This document shows positions 1 to 11,354 of a DNA stretch of 64,000 nt, in pieces. The position numbers were made by a program, and so were the translations under genes. The stretch is from Antilocapra americana. Its lineage: Eukaryota > Chordata > Mammalia > Artiodactyla > Antilocapridae. The stretch is taken from the NCBI GenBank assembly GCA_007570785.1, contig ML664183.1, forward strand, positions 12,606,416 through 12,670,415. Reading direction: 5' to 3'. Position 1 is the stretch's first letter, and each line of letters starts with the position of its first letter. The notes beneath the pieces were generated by a model. It searched no databases and was not told the origin of the DNA. It saw only the letters and a list, made by a program, of their open reading frames with translations.

Positions 1-945
1 TTCTCTCTTACATAATTGAATACTGTACATAGTTAGCTTAGAATTAGATTGGTGGCTCCACAATTAACAAAGACCAGATTCCTTCTATCATGCTTCTCAA
101 TATGATTTTCATCTCCTGATTCAAGACAGTTGCTCTAAATCTAGCCATTTTGCTATCATTGCAGCCAACATAAATGAATGAGGGAGGGAAAATGGCATGT
201 TCCCTCCCTTTAAGATCATTTCTAAAAATGATGTGACACTTTTAGTTACAACTCAACATAGAACTTAGTCACATGGCCCCATCTGGTTGCAAGGGGTACT
301 GGAAATAAAATTGTTATTCTAGAGACTACAGCCCATCTGAAAATCAAGTGTTCTATGACCAAGGATGAAAGGAACAACAAGTACTGGGAGATATTCAGCG
401 TCTTCTGCAATAAAAGTAGGTAAAGTTGAGATATATTTTAGAAATAAAATTAACAGGATTTAAAAGTAGATTTAATGGAGAGGGGTGAGGATAAGAGAAG
501 AAACAAACCTAATTCCCACCTTTCTGGCATAATCAACTGGATAAGTGGCAGAACCTTTCTGGAAGTAGAGAAATGAAAAAAGCAGCAGATTTGAAACAAA
601 GAAAAAGAATTAGCTGCTGGGAGCATTACCACTCAGCCCTCAAAATTATTAAAGAAACAACCTAACAGTTACCTTGTATACCCTTTCAGAGATGTTCTAT
701 GTCCATACAGCCACATGCATATATGTGTGTATAATCTGTTTATTAACACACACATGTATGTTTACACATACCATTTGCCCCCAAAATGATAGTTTTCAAT
801 CACACCATTATATATTTTGAATTTTTTGCTTCATGCACCAACATAGATTTACAAAATTTTTTTTACATGTATCTTAAGTATGAAACTAAAAGTAGACTTA
901 GAAGTTAAAACATACAATAATATTGACTTTTGTATTTACCTGTGT
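1..945. other. No gene recognised; A/T-rich, possibly decayed repeat
   Basis: I see no coding frame with family resemblance. Around 200-420 the wording (lost pieces such as tagtcacatggcccc) resembles an ancient interspersed repeat, and 680-900 has an old-L1-like flavour, but neither can be named. Alternating CA/TG tracts occur near 715-770. Confidence 0.4.
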
Positions 946-949
946 AGTT

Positions 950-2935
950 ACCTTTACTGAAGATCTTTATCTCTTGGAAAGGCTTCAAGGTGGACTTGAG
1001 GACTCCCTTTAACGTTTCATGTAAGGCAGGTGTTCTGTTAACAAATTCCCTCAGCTTTTGTTTTCCAGAACATCTTAATTTCTCCTCTAATCTTTAGGAG
1101 TAGTTTTGTCAGACACAGAATTCTTGATTGACAGGTTTTTTTTCCACCAGCACTTCAAATATCACCTCCCATTGCCTCTGCCTCAATATTTGGCTATTAA
1201 TCTTATTGAGAGCCCCTTAAACATAATGAGTTTCCTTTCTTTTACTACTTCCAAATTCTCTGTCTTTGTTTTTTGAAGTCTGATTATAGTGTATTTTGGT
1301 ATGGACTTCTTTGGGTTTATCATACTTGGATTTAGTTGAGATTCTTGGATGTGTAGAGTCATCAGATTTGGAAAGTTTGTGGTCATTATTTCTTTAAGTA
1401 ATAGCTCTGTCCCCTTTCTCTCATCACCTCTGGGACTCTCAAAATGCTTATGTTGGTTGGCTTGATTTTACCTACAAATACCTTAGGCTCTGTTCACTTT
1501 TCTCTTTTTTTCTTTCTGTTCTTCAGTATGCATAATTTTAATTGTCTTATCGTTAAGTTCACGATTCTTTCTTCTCTCTGCTCAAATCTTCTATTGAATC
1601 CTCTAGGGAATTTTTCATTTTAGTTATTGTACTTTTAAGGTCCAGAATCTCTAGTCCATTCCTTTTTATGTTTTCTATCTATTCGTATTTTCATTGTATT
1701 AGTATATCATTTTCCTGGTTTCTTTTAATTCTTTGTGCATGATTTCCTTTAGCTCTGAACATATTTAAGACTGTCAATTTAAAGTCTTTGTCTAGGAACT
1801 CCTATGCCTGGTCTTCTTCATGGATAGTTTCTGTCAATTTATTTTTATCCTTTGACTGGGCCAGATTTTCTTGTATCTTTGTATAATTTATGATTTTTGT
1901 TGATAATTGTACATTTAAATTGTATACATTGAGAAATCATATATTCTGTCTTCTCCAGGGTTTGCTGTTCTGATTGCTGAAGGCTGCAGTTGTCCATTTA
2001 TTTACTGACTTTTCAAACTATTTCTGTAGAGGCCATATTTCTTGTTGTGCATAGTTACTTAAGTCTCAGTTCCTTTGGCCATGTTCAGTTAGTGCCTTGA
2101 AGAGATTTCCTTGATTCCAGGAGCTAAAACAAACAAACAAAAAATAAACACCTCTCCCCTTCTTTGTAGATTGGCTGTGTTAGGGCACTATTTTAACACT
2201 TAGTTAGGCTTCAAACAACTTTGCCATAGCTTTCACTTGCTACTTGGACTGAGCCTAAAGATATTCAGAAATGAAAGCTGAGGGGTTTCCAGGTCTTTGC
2301 TGAGGATGTGTCCTGCCTTGTACATATGTGTGGCCTTCCAAATTTTTCAGTATATATGGGCTTCTTTGAATGTCCTAATTTCCCAAAATAAGTCTCTCCT
2401 CAGCTTTTTCTCCCATGCTTTAGGCAGTCTATTGTATGCCTCAATCATAATCTTTTGTCCTAGGTAGCTGAGGGGTTTCTGTTCACCTTACATTGTTACA
2501 AGCAATATCCACCACCCTTCTGCCCCGAGTAAGTCCTGAGTTAGATGAAACAGACGTACCTTGTACTGGTCCTTCAGGTAGCCTCCAGACAAGGTAGAAC
2601 ACATAGACATAATGATTTGAGTAAGGTCTGCTCTGCCTTCTTCAGAACCAGGGCCAGGGCTCCCACTGGAAACCCAGGCTGCTATCTTCAAGACTGCCAC
2701 CCTATGAAGGAGGGAGTGGGGCAAGGTCAAGTAAAAATGTCACAAAAGTTTTCTACCACTTTTAAGTTAACTTTCTCTTGGTTCAGCATTTACTGGGTTG
2801 CTCTGAATTTTTTTTTTTTTTTTTTACTATTTTCCAGAGTTCTGAAAAGGTTGGTTTTTAGTTTCTAAATGTTTTTGCTTCTGTGGAGGGATGAGTGTTT
2901 GGAGCCTACACAATTCTGATGCTGTCATCTTTTAG
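950..2935 (-). mobile_element. Ancient LINE-1 (L1M type), ORF1 and 5' region, antisense
   Basis: Read on the minus strand, this stretch runs from an L1 5' region (about 2935-1800), through the coiled-coil part of ORF1 (about 1750-1500), to the ORF1p C-terminal domain (about 1400-960). The complementary-strand protein at 1183-1386 matches the known layout of mammalian L1 ORF1p. ORF2 is absent on the left side, so the copy is truncated 3' of ORF1. It carries many stops and frameshifts, as expected for an old L1M copy. Confidence 0.8.
1183..1386 (-). pseudogene. Relic of L1 ORF1p (RNA-binding chaperone), partial
   Basis: L1 ORF1p is a trimeric RNA-binding protein that packages L1 RNA. This 67-residue open stretch keeps the landmarks: NFPNL near the start, a QESQLNPS-like segment, MINPKKSIPKYTIIRL around residues 23-42, a charged KTKTENLEVVKERKLI segment, then IRLIA. 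This is the junction of the RRM and C-terminal domain. The frame stops at both sides and the rest of the protein continues in other frames at 960-1180 and 1390-1750, so it is not expressed as a full protein. ORF2 is missing next to it. Confidence 0.8.
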
Positions 2936-3720
2936 TAAGCTTTTAAATTTTGAAATAATTTTAGACTTTAAAAAAGTTGCAAAAATAATACAAAGAATTC
3001 CTGTACAGTGCTCTCATAGCTTCCCCAAATGTTAATATTGTTTATGATCATAGAATGATCAAAACCAAACCAAATTAATATTTATATAATATTAGCAGAT
3101 CTACAGATCTTATACAAAGGTTTCCAATACCTCACTAATGATCTTTTCTAGATCCAGGATGGACTCCAGGATCATACATTATATTTCGTTTTCACATCTT
3201 CTAAGTTTCCCCAGTCCAGGAGAGTTCCTTAACCTTTCTTTGTCTTTCATGACCTTGATATTTTTGAGAGGCACTTTCTAGTCACTCATAGACTGTCTCT
3301 CAGTGATGCTTCCCCCTGGCTAAATGTAGGTACCATCAGCCCTCTTTACCCTCAGGTTCTGTAACCATGGATTCAACCAATTATGGATCAAAAATATTTG
3401 AAAAAAATTCCAGAAAGTTCTGAAAAGTAAGTTTGCCATATATCAGCAATTGTTTAAATTGTATTACATGTAAGTAATTTAGAGATAATTTATAGAATTG
3501 AGGAGGATGTGTGTAGGTACTATGCAAATATCACATCATTTTATATAGGGGACTTAAGCATCCAAGGATTTTTATAACTATGGGAGACTTCCAGAAACAA
3601 TCTCAAGCAGATACCAAGGGATGACTATATGTACTTTTTAAAAGAACAACACAGAAGTGATGCTGTGCCCTTCTCATCACATGATATCAGGAAACACACG
3701 ATGTTGATATTGCAAAAATA
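2936..3720. repeat. Ancient interspersed repeat (L1-like), split by a MER2 element
   Basis: The stretches 2940-3325 and 3635-3720 read as one old repeat: an ataattttagacttt...gttgcaaaaataat start, a middle with tctttcatgaccttgatattttt, then cacagaagtgatgctgtgcccttctcatcacatgatatcag. I recognise the family from mammalian genomes, probably an L1M segment, but cannot give its subfamily or strand. It is interrupted by a DNA transposon at about 3328-3632. Confidence 0.55.
3328..3632 (+). mobile_element. MER2-type (Tigger-derived) DNA transposon remnant
   Basis: Both ends are inverted copies of the MER2/Tigger1 terminal repeat: left catcagccctctttaccctc, right caagggatgactata, with internal ggattcaaccaattatggat and gcatccaaggatttttataa. 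It is non-autonomous (about 300 bp) and has no transposase. TA dinucleotides flank it, consistent with the TA target of pogo/Tigger elements. It sits inside the older repeat at 2936-3720. Confidence 0.75.
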
Positions 3721-3732
3721 GTTACAGAGTTT

Positions 3733-3925
3733 AGAGAGTTCACCAGCTTCCCTTAATGTTAACATCTTACATAGCCAGGACATCTTTGTTAAAACTAAAA
3801 TATTAACATTGGTACAATACTATTAACTGCTATTTACTTGGATTACCAGTTTTTCCACTGTCCTCTTTCTGTTCTAGGATATAATCCAGGAAACCACACT
3901 GCATTTAAAGGTAGCTCCTTTTTTC
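3733..3925. repeat. Second copy of the ancient repeat seen at 2936
   Basis: The text cttcccttaatgttaacatc ... ttaacattggtacaatacta ... ttctaggatataatccagg repeats the start of the same family as 3020-3120 in direct orientation. Either two separate insertions or an internal duplication explains it. Confidence 0.5.
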
Positions 3926-3939
3926 TATGATTACGCCCA

Positions 3940-4335
3940 CACTAACTCATAGCACAAGAGTCCCACCCCTTCATTCGCCACATTAGAACCTTGATACACT
4001 AACAATATATGGTTACCAATGGCTACCAAGTTTCACTTCTCACATTCCCTTACCACAAGAGAGGAACTGCCCACATTTCTATGGTTCAGATTCAAAAAAC
4101 CTAAAGAAGAATTTTGATTGGATTGACTTATGATAAATGGCTTCCACTAATAGACACGACTGAGAGAGGAGGGTCTCATAATACAACACAAGGTTGCTAG
4201 ACGCCTACCCTCATGAAGCAAAGCTGTTCTTGCAGATGGGGAATCATTGTATACCAGTCAGTGACCTCAACTAGAATCCACCACATTAACTCATTAACTG
4301 GTTCTAGTGACTAAGTAGAACTAACGAGAGACTAA
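3940..4335. other. Nothing recognised
   Basis: No coding signature and no repeat family I can name. Composition is ordinary for the window. Confidence 0.4.
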
Positions 4336-4344
4336 CAAGTTTGT

Positions 4345-4475
4345 TCAGCTTGTTTTACAGATGAGGAAACTTAAGCCTGAAAAGCTAAATAACTTTCAGA
4401 GTCCCAGAGCTAGTCCTTAGTAAAAGGAGGGCTAATCCCAGGCCTCCTAACTCCTAGTTCTAGACTTAGTTTCTG
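4345..4475 (-). repeat. MIR SINE fragment, antisense
   Basis: The antisense MIR core is readable: ttttacagatgaggaaact, followed by cagagctagt and a 3' portion ending in ctcctaactc. It is old and diverged. Confidence 0.6.
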
Positions 4476-4744
4476 TGTCTATACAATTACCACGATTTGG
4501 GTATTAAAACCAAGAATCAAAGAATCTAAAATTAGAAGTAACCTCAAAGTTTATCAAACTCTTACTAATGCACCCATTTTCCAGTGTATCCAAGCAGATC
4601 CCAGGGAAACAAAGCCTTTCCTATTTATTTTCCTCCAATGTTGGGATTTCAAAGTAATATACATTCAGCAGCTTAGGATATAAACTGTTTTTTACTTATC
4701 AAAGAATTGAGTGAGAGAGAGTACAAGGGAGGATGTTCACCAGC

Positions 4745-5040
4745 AGGCTTTGTTAAAACACATGGGCTAAAACCATGTGATGAAACACCATACAATCTGT
4801 AAAATATATGTCAACACAGGAAGCTGTTTCATATATAGCATAAAGTGGAAAACCAATTCAAGTAAAAGGTGCGAATAGTGTAAACCTATTTATGCAGGAG
4901 ACAATGGGAACAGCAACTGTCAGCATATTGTTAGCAGTTTCACCAGAGATGGTGGGATTACAGAATATTTTTTATTTTCTTCACTGTACTTTCCTATAGG
5001 TTTGAATTTCTGAACAATGAGCATGAACTTTTTCAGTTCG
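4745..5040 (+). mobile_element. Old L1 (L1ME-like) 3' end
   Basis: Typical L1ME 3' wording: gtaaacctatttatgcaggag, gagatggtgggattacagaa, then ttctgaacaatgagcatgaa. No coding potential. The next L1 3' end follows immediately in the same direction. Confidence 0.6.
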
Positions 5041-5044
5041 AAAA

Positions 5045-5328
5045 ATATTATGCTAAGTGAAAGAAGTCAGACACCAAAAGTCATGTGGTGTACTATTTCA
5101 TTTGTATGAAATATCCAGAATAGACAAATCCACAGAGGCAGAAAGCAGATTAGTGGTTTCCAGAGGCTAGGGTGAGGGAAGATGGGAAGTGGTTGCTTAA
5201 TGAATATGGGGTGATGCAAATGTTTTGGAACTAGATAAAAGTTGTGGTACTAACTGCTACTGATTTGTAAACTTTTAAATGATTATGTTATGTGAATTTT
5301 GCCTCAAAGTATTTTTTAATTCATTTTC
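5045..5328 (+). mobile_element. Old L1 (L1MB-like) 3' end
   Basis: Contains atgctaagtgaaagaagtca, agcagattagtggtttccag, and the ending gttatgtgaattttgcctca. This is the 3' portion of L1M elements, 5'-truncated. Confidence 0.75.
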
Positions 5329-5407
5329 TGAAGTGAGGAAATTTCAGTATTCATGTATTCTCTATTATTGGCTTTAGGCAAATAGCTTATCTATGCTATA
5401 TCACTTA

Positions 5408-5623
5408 TGCATGCTGCATGCTAGATCCCTAAGTTTTGTCCAATTCTTTGCCACCCCATAGACTGTAGCCCACCAGGCTCCTCTGTCCACAGTACTCTCC
5501 AGGCACAAATACTGGAGTGGGTTGCCATTTCCTTCTCCATGGGATCTTTCCAACCCAAGGATCTAATCTGAGTCTGCTGCATTGGTAGGCAGATTCTTTA
5601 CCACTGAGCCAACTGGGAAGCCA
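5408..5623 (-). mobile_element. Bov-tA SINE, antisense, with TSD
   Basis: Ruminant SINE combining a tRNA-Glu-derived head (right end, ttaccactgagccaactggg) with a Bov-A body (ctgtagcccaccaggctcct). It is flanked by the 12-bp duplication ctatatcactta at 5396-5407 and 5624-5635, so both insertion boundaries are visible. It lies between two L1 fragments. Confidence 0.9.
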
Positions 5624-5654
5624 CTATATCACTTAGTTATCCGTTAAATAAGAA

Positions 5655-6195
5655 GAGTTTATTTCTAGTTCCTTAAAAAACTAGGAATAAAAACCACCAT
5701 ATGATCCAGAAATCCCATTCCCAGACATATACCCTGAGGAAACCAAAACTGAAAAATACACATGTATCCCCTTGTTCACTGCAGGACTATTTACAATAGC
5801 TAGAACATGGAAGCAACCTAGATGTCCATCAACAGATAAATGGATAAAGATGTTGTGGTACATATACACAATGGAATCAGTCCTAATGAGGTGGATGAAC
5901 CTAGAACCTATTATACAAAGTGAATTAAGTCAGAAAGAGAAAGATAAATATCGTATTCTAACACATATATTCAGAATCTAGAAAAATGGTACTGAAGAAT
6001 TTATTTACAGGGCAGCAATGGAGAAACAGACATAGAGAATAGACTTATGGACATAAGGGAAGGGGAAGAAAGGATGAGATGTATGGAGAGAGTAACATGG
6101 AAACTTACATTACCATATGTAAAATAGATAGCCAATGGGAATTTGCTGTATGGCTCTGAAAACTCAAACAGGGGCTCCGTATCAAACTTAGATTT
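5655..6195 (+). mobile_element. Ruminant L1 (L1-BT) 3' region
   Basis: Runs through the C-terminal end of ORF2 and into the 3' UTR: ccatatgatccagaaatccc, gcaacctagatgtccatcaa, gatggatgaacctagaacc, aagtcagaaagagaaagata, and aacttacattaccatatgta. It stops before the usual tail, so it is truncated at both ends. It is a good reference copy for the deleted L1-BT at 22372. Confidence 0.85.
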
Positions 6196-6199
6196 TAAC

Positions 6200-6445
6200 G
6201 TGATGACTCTGGACACATCTAACTTACATTAGATATAAGAGAACTTACATTCTCTTATAATTCAGTTTAAGACTACACAGCTGTTTTTTGGCAGATACAT
6301 CACATTGTTGACCTAATATTAAGAGGAAAGAAGAGGTAAGCCACCACTTTCAAAGACTGTAAATGCAGAGATCATCCAGGTCTAATCATGACTAGCAAGA
6401 GATTACAGGAGGAGTGAAGGAGGAGGAAAGCCAGAATGTAAAGGT
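6200..6445. other. Nothing recognised
   Basis: A/T-rich, no gene or named repeat seen. Confidence 0.4.
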
Positions 6446-6449
6446 AATA

Positions 6450-6650
6450 CCTTTACCTTTTCATGTGTTAAGTATGTTTCATGGACCAGACACTATGCTA
6501 GATACCCTATGAATATGTTTATGTTTTCAAAGGCAATCCTTAGAAGAAAAAATTGAAGCTCAGAAAGGATAAATAAATCACCCAGACCCACAACTAGTAA
6601 TAGGCAGTGTGATGTTGAAACTCGGGTCTATTTATACTCCAAAGTCTGTT
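6450..6650 (-). repeat. MIR SINE, antisense
   Basis: MIR order on the minus strand: cagacactatgctagatacc, then gaagctcagaaaggataaat, then a conserved acaactagta segment. Strongly diverged. Confidence 0.6.
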
Positions 6651-6659
6651 TTCCTTCCA

Positions 6660-7850
6660 CTTACTCATGCTGTTTTACAAAAAGAAAAAGGATTCAAGGA
6701 AAATGACATAGTGCTGGAGGCAAGGAAATGCAAAAGCAGACCAGAAAGAAAAGTGGAAAAGAAACAATTAATAAAAATCAAGGATTATCCCCAAGCAAAC
6801 ATTTCTTGGGCCAGTTTCCATCCTGATATTTTGTACAGCAATGACAAACTATATTCTTTCATCATAATCTGCTAAAACTAAAGTTCTTCTGAATTTAAAG
6901 AATCTTCTACCTACATTTCCAGGAAGGAAGTCTAAAAATATTATGCTGGATATTACTGGTTGGATGTTATTTTGTCCTTTTATTTTATCAAAGAAAGGAG
7001 GTAAGCAGAAAAAAAATAAAGAGGTAAGCTCCAAACAGATAAAGGAGAGATAAAGAAAAATCATAAGAATCAGTTGAAAGAATAAATGAAACTTGGAGCA
7101 TAAAATATTTAAACAAAGCAAGTGTGCAAGTTATTAAGATAAAGAATCAAAGGCACTATCAAGTAATCTGAAGAAGCTGAGCCTGTGAGGAAGCAGTAGA
7201 GGCCAACTGTGGTTTTCTCAGCATAAGAAGTTGCTTGATAAAACAAATTTAGAGCTTTGGGAAGTGGGAGCAAAATAAGTGTTAGACCCTCATTTGGAAA
7301 GGACACCAGAGCACTTGCTGGTGAACAGACACTTGGCAAAAATCAGGGAAGAGACAGTGGACAATCTGGCTGGTGAGTATGGAGGAAGTAACTGCAACGG
7401 CTTCATAGGAAACCAAAGGAAAAAATGGAAAAGGGAAAGTGGTTACTGCCCTAGGAATGGCAGATGTGTCCATTAGCCAGAAGAAAAATGCTTTAGAAAT
7501 AAGGTAAACACTAAAAACTCTAAGTGAACTAGTTTTCAAATCAAACTCATCAAGTAAGGAAAGACAGGCTCAACTAGGGGGAAGAGAAAGACCAAACAGC
7601 TGGGAGATGTCTGCAGACAAGCTGCTAAGAAGAGTCTTCCTCCATGATCAAAGAAGTTTGAGAATTTGGGGCAAGGAACTTTTGGGGGGCTTTGGAGATA
7701 GTTGTCTAGAATATGATGGCAGCCATCTTCAAATCACAAAAGGACAAGTTAAGTACAATATAACAGGAAAAATCTGTGCCTGAGACCACTAAGCCACTGA
7801 AATACTGTGCCTTCAGACATCGTGTTATGGAATACAGTACGTGATAAACA
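6660..7850. other. Unassigned, no gene seen
   Basis: A/G-rich DNA with several short open frames (the longest about 90 codons) on both strands, none resembling a protein family I know. No repeat family named. Could hold decayed or single-copy DNA. Confidence 0.4.
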
Positions 7851-7859
7851 TCAGCCACA

Positions 7860-8615
7860 TTTTAGTAAGCAGTCTCTAATTATAGCCCAAAACAACCTAA
7901 CTGATGAACAGGTCAATAAGGAAAAGATCTCAACAGGAAATTGAAAAAAGAATACAAACAGAAAACTCACACAGGAGGAAATACAGATAGCTAGGAAAAA
8001 TCTTAAAAGACGTTCAGCTTTATTAATAGTAAAAGAAACACAAATGAAAACAAGACTTTTCTTGCCTATCAGATCTATAAAATTTGGTAACAGTACAGTT
8101 GATAAGTATTGGAGGAACAAGACTTCAACTTTTGAGAGGACTGCAAACTAGTACAATGGAACGAAACTTATTGATATTTATTCAAATTTAAAATTTGAAT
8201 GCCCTTTAACATGCCCTTTAACTCAGCAACTCTACAGAAATACTCACACACAGGAACACATAGATGTTTGCACAAAGTTGTTCGGTACCGCACTGTTTGC
8301 TAAGCTGAAAAAAACTAAAATAGTCAGAAGTCCATTAATAAGAAATTGAGTAAAGAAATTTTTGTACATGTCACTGTGGAATAGCCACAATCATATAAAA
8401 TAAAGGGGTAAATCTGTGTATACTGACATTTAAATCTATCTACCCAAGATACACTGTTAAAGAAAACATGTGAATTTCTGAAGAATGGGTAGGCATTCCA
8501 TTCTCTGTCTCTCTCTTTTTAAGTAAAATACTTGAGAGATGCACTGAAATAAATCTGGAATAATATATAATAAAGAAGTATTACTAAGAGCTTGATACAA
8601 GGGCCTTTAATTTTA
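7860..8615 (+). mobile_element. Old L1 (L1ME-like) 3' region
   Basis: Diverged old-L1 phrasing: aaacacaaatgaaaacaaga, cagcaactctacagaaatac, cactgtttgctaagctgaaa, gtccattaataagaaattga. It is 5'-truncated and frameless. Confidence 0.6.
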
Positions 8616-8639
8616 AACTTCATACATTTCTGTGTTTAT

Positions 8640-8692
8640 AGGGTGTGTGTATATATGTGTATGTGAGTGTGAGTGTGTGTGTGTGCGCATTT
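8640..8692 (+). repeat. (TG)n microsatellite, imperfect
   Basis: TG dinucleotides with TA and GAG interruptions, followed by gcgc. Likely length-polymorphic. Confidence 0.85.
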
Positions 8693-8699
8693 ACTGCTT

Positions 8700-9265
8700 T
8701 TGCAATTAGAAATTTTTTTTATTTTTAATCTTATCAATCTACAGACGGGGCTGGTGTCCATTTGGCATTCACAACTATCCTAAGAGGGTTATAGCCAAAC
8801 GTCCCAACTCTCCTCCCAGATAAAGGGGAGTCCAAGATGCTGAATCCAGCTTGGGAAATTGTCTCCTGTAGGGGGCTTGAAGATGAAGTGGAACTGGTCC
8901 TGTGGCTTCTAAGAGGAGTTCTGAGAGACAGCATCCGGGACAAAAGCTAAAAAAACAGCCAAAGAGCTCGCTCCAAGGAGCCAGACACAGAGGCGAAATC
9001 CACCGGATGGGAACCTTTGACACTTTCTCAAAGCCAGCCACCCTAGCAACTCGGAAGTGATCCTCTAAACAACTGAGGCAAAATGTGGCTCACGGCATAT
9101 TTTGCCAACTCAGGAGCCAAAAGGGAGGAAGCTATGAAGATAGGGAGCCATCTGGGAATAACCAGAGTATAAAGCAGCAATAAAGCATTAGGCTTGATTC
9201 AATTTCATATTTAAAATGGTTTCAGATTTGTTAAAAGAAAAACACTTCCTTTCTTCAAGTATAGC
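8700..9265. other. Unassigned, no gene seen
   Basis: Moderately GC-richer stretch (8740-9060) with minus-strand open frames of 69 and 88 codons in different frames. Neither looks like a known protein. No repeat named. Confidence 0.4.
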
Positions 9266-9280
9266 GTTTTTTAGGTATAA

Positions 9281-9491
9281 AGAAAAGTAAGTGAAGTCGC
9301 TCAGTCATGTCTGACTCTTTGCAGCCCCATGGACTGTAGCCTACCAGGCTCCTCCGTCCATGGGATTTTCCAGGCAAGAGTAATGGAGTGGGTTGTCACT
9401 TCCTTCTCCAGAGGATCTTCCTGACCCAGGGATTGAACCCAGGTCTCCCACATTGTAGGCAGATGCTTTACCATCTGAGCCACCAGCGAAG
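9281..9491 (-). mobile_element. Bov-tA SINE, antisense, with TSD
   Basis: Body gactgtagcctaccaggctc and head ttaccatctgagccaccagc are clear. TSD ttttaggtataa at 9269-9280 matches ttttaggtgtaa at 9492-9503 with one change. The 60-codon open frame on the minus strand here is only the SINE read through. Confidence 0.9.
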
Positions 9492-9504
9492 TTTTAGGTG
9501 TAAC

Positions 9505-10165
9505 TTAATTTCTTTATAGTCACAGACCTGTGAAAATTTACTTACTGCCTTGAGGCAAATAATTTCAACAGTGCCTCATTATATTCCACTGACTTGGAGA
9601 GACTTTATAGTATCAAGGCCTGTCTGTTCCTTTGACATCTGATTTTGGTAAACGAGCATCAAATTGGAGAGTGACTACAAAATGGTACCCCCAAACTTTT
9701 GAAGCATTGAGCTGGGAAAAAGAAGTTCACGTCATCATTTCTATGCCCCGAAAGCTGTTTGTCTGAAGCCTTTGGGGTAGTCAGCCATTTCTCAGCGCAG
9801 CAGAGCCAGGTGAGAAGACCTTTTTAGGCAAGGCATTAAAAGGAGTTGGCTGAGCGGATCTCAAAAACCTTGGTCAACAGGGCGGAGCCAACCCTGGGGC
9901 AGAAGTTATTACTTCACAGTTGCATTGGCTTCCTGTGGCTGCCAATAGAGGCAGCATCTGGCAGCCAGCCCACCGCAGAGAAGAAGGAACTCCACGGACA
10001 AGAAAATAGCAATGAGGCCCCAAAGGTGGAAGTGCAGCCTGAGAAACTTCAGCCAGCCTGGAACAGCTCTGCCAGCCCTGGCCATTCTGCAGGGCATGCC
10101 ATAACCCTCCAGCTTTAAAATATGTACGCCCTCACTATGGGGACACATCCCACAAGTACTTTTCA
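9505..10165. other. Unassigned, no gene seen
   Basis: Contains a 90-codon frame at 9846-10118 (+) that starts with TTG, not ATG, and an overlapping 85-codon minus frame. Neither resembles a family. A splice-donor-like ccaggtgaga occurs near 9808, but isolated donors are common by chance. Confidence 0.4.
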
Positions 10166-10169
10166 CATA

Positions 10170-10335
10170 TTATTTAAATCAGATCATTTATTCCATACCA
10201 AAAGGCTATTATTATCTGCATTTTTCAGATGGGAAAACCAAGGCTCAGAGAGGTAAAATAACTTGCCACAGGATGCACAACCAGGAAGTGGAGGAGACAG
10301 GATTCAAACTCCCCACGTGGCGCACACCAAAACCC
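10170..10335 (-). repeat. MIR SINE, antisense
   Basis: Clear reverse MIR core: tttttcagatgggaaaacca, aggctcagagaggtaaaata, acttgccacaggatgcacaa, then aggattcaaactcccc. Confidence 0.8.
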
Positions 10336-10344
10336 AGACTCTGA

Positions 10345-11350
10345 TGGTCTCGATTTTAGAACTCAAGTGAAAATCGAGATGGTAATGTTAGTGTTGCCTC
10401 CAGCTGAATGGGAGCTATCTTGTCCTCCCTGGTAGGTAATATTATGGGTTTTCCTTCCTTGCATACAACCAGGCAAATGACTGCAATTCTAAAAAGAGAT
10501 AAATATAAAAACAAGAAGTGAAACCCTGCAGACACCTGAAACTCAACCATTTCTGCAAGCTTGAGCTAGGGGAGCTGCCACACAACAGAAATAGTTCTGT
10601 CCTGTTAGATAGGCTTTGTTTTGCTACATGGCTGCATATGCAGTGAAGTGATATCAAGTCCTGAGGGTCCACTCCTTTGATGAGTTAAACACACAAAGGC
10701 CTACATTTTGATGTAATCTGATAGCATGTAGTTAAGTCCTAGACAAACTGCAACTGTGAGGAAGTGATAAACTCAACTTCCTGCACAAAGCTGCCTGAGA
10801 TAACACTTTCCATGGACTAGAAGAAAAAAAAAGAGAGAGAGAGGCATGATTGCTCCAGAATTTTAAAGGAACTCGTCCGTTCTTAACAAATAACCCCTTT
10901 TTCATATGGTCCCAGCAACATCTAAGCAAAACTGATTGCAGTCAGGTGACTGTGTAGTAATTCCACATATGACTTAACTCTGACTATTATTCACAGGCAA
11001 AAATCAATCACTCAAAATTTACTTGATTTTTCTCTCTTAAGGATACTTTAGTTCAAACTCGAAATCTCAGGTATTTTTTTGGCCAGGAGAATTTCCCTGC
11101 AGTTTAGCAAGAACTCAGATTGAGAGAATTGAGGTTGCGTTAACTGGCTGGATGGTGTTCCCACTGAGTCATTAAAGAGGCCGATTCAGCTTGAATAAAC
11201 ACACACTGGAACAGTTGCCAAATTAGCAGGACCAATAGCTAGTTCCACAATGCCAAAACAGGGTCAAAGTGACAGTTTTGCTAAGTGTTCTCATAGTGTT
11301 GTGTCATATACAAACAACCAGAAAGAGCTGACGGTGCTGGGAATTTTCTG
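10345..11350. other. Unassigned, no gene seen
   Basis: No named repeat and no protein-like frame. The part 10900-11240 looks single-copy. Confidence 0.4.
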
Positions 11351-11354
11351 TGAA

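Noticed and set aside
9846..10118. 90-codon plus-strand frame
   Set aside because: Starts with TTG, no in-frame ATG seen near the start, and a similar-length frame lies opposite.
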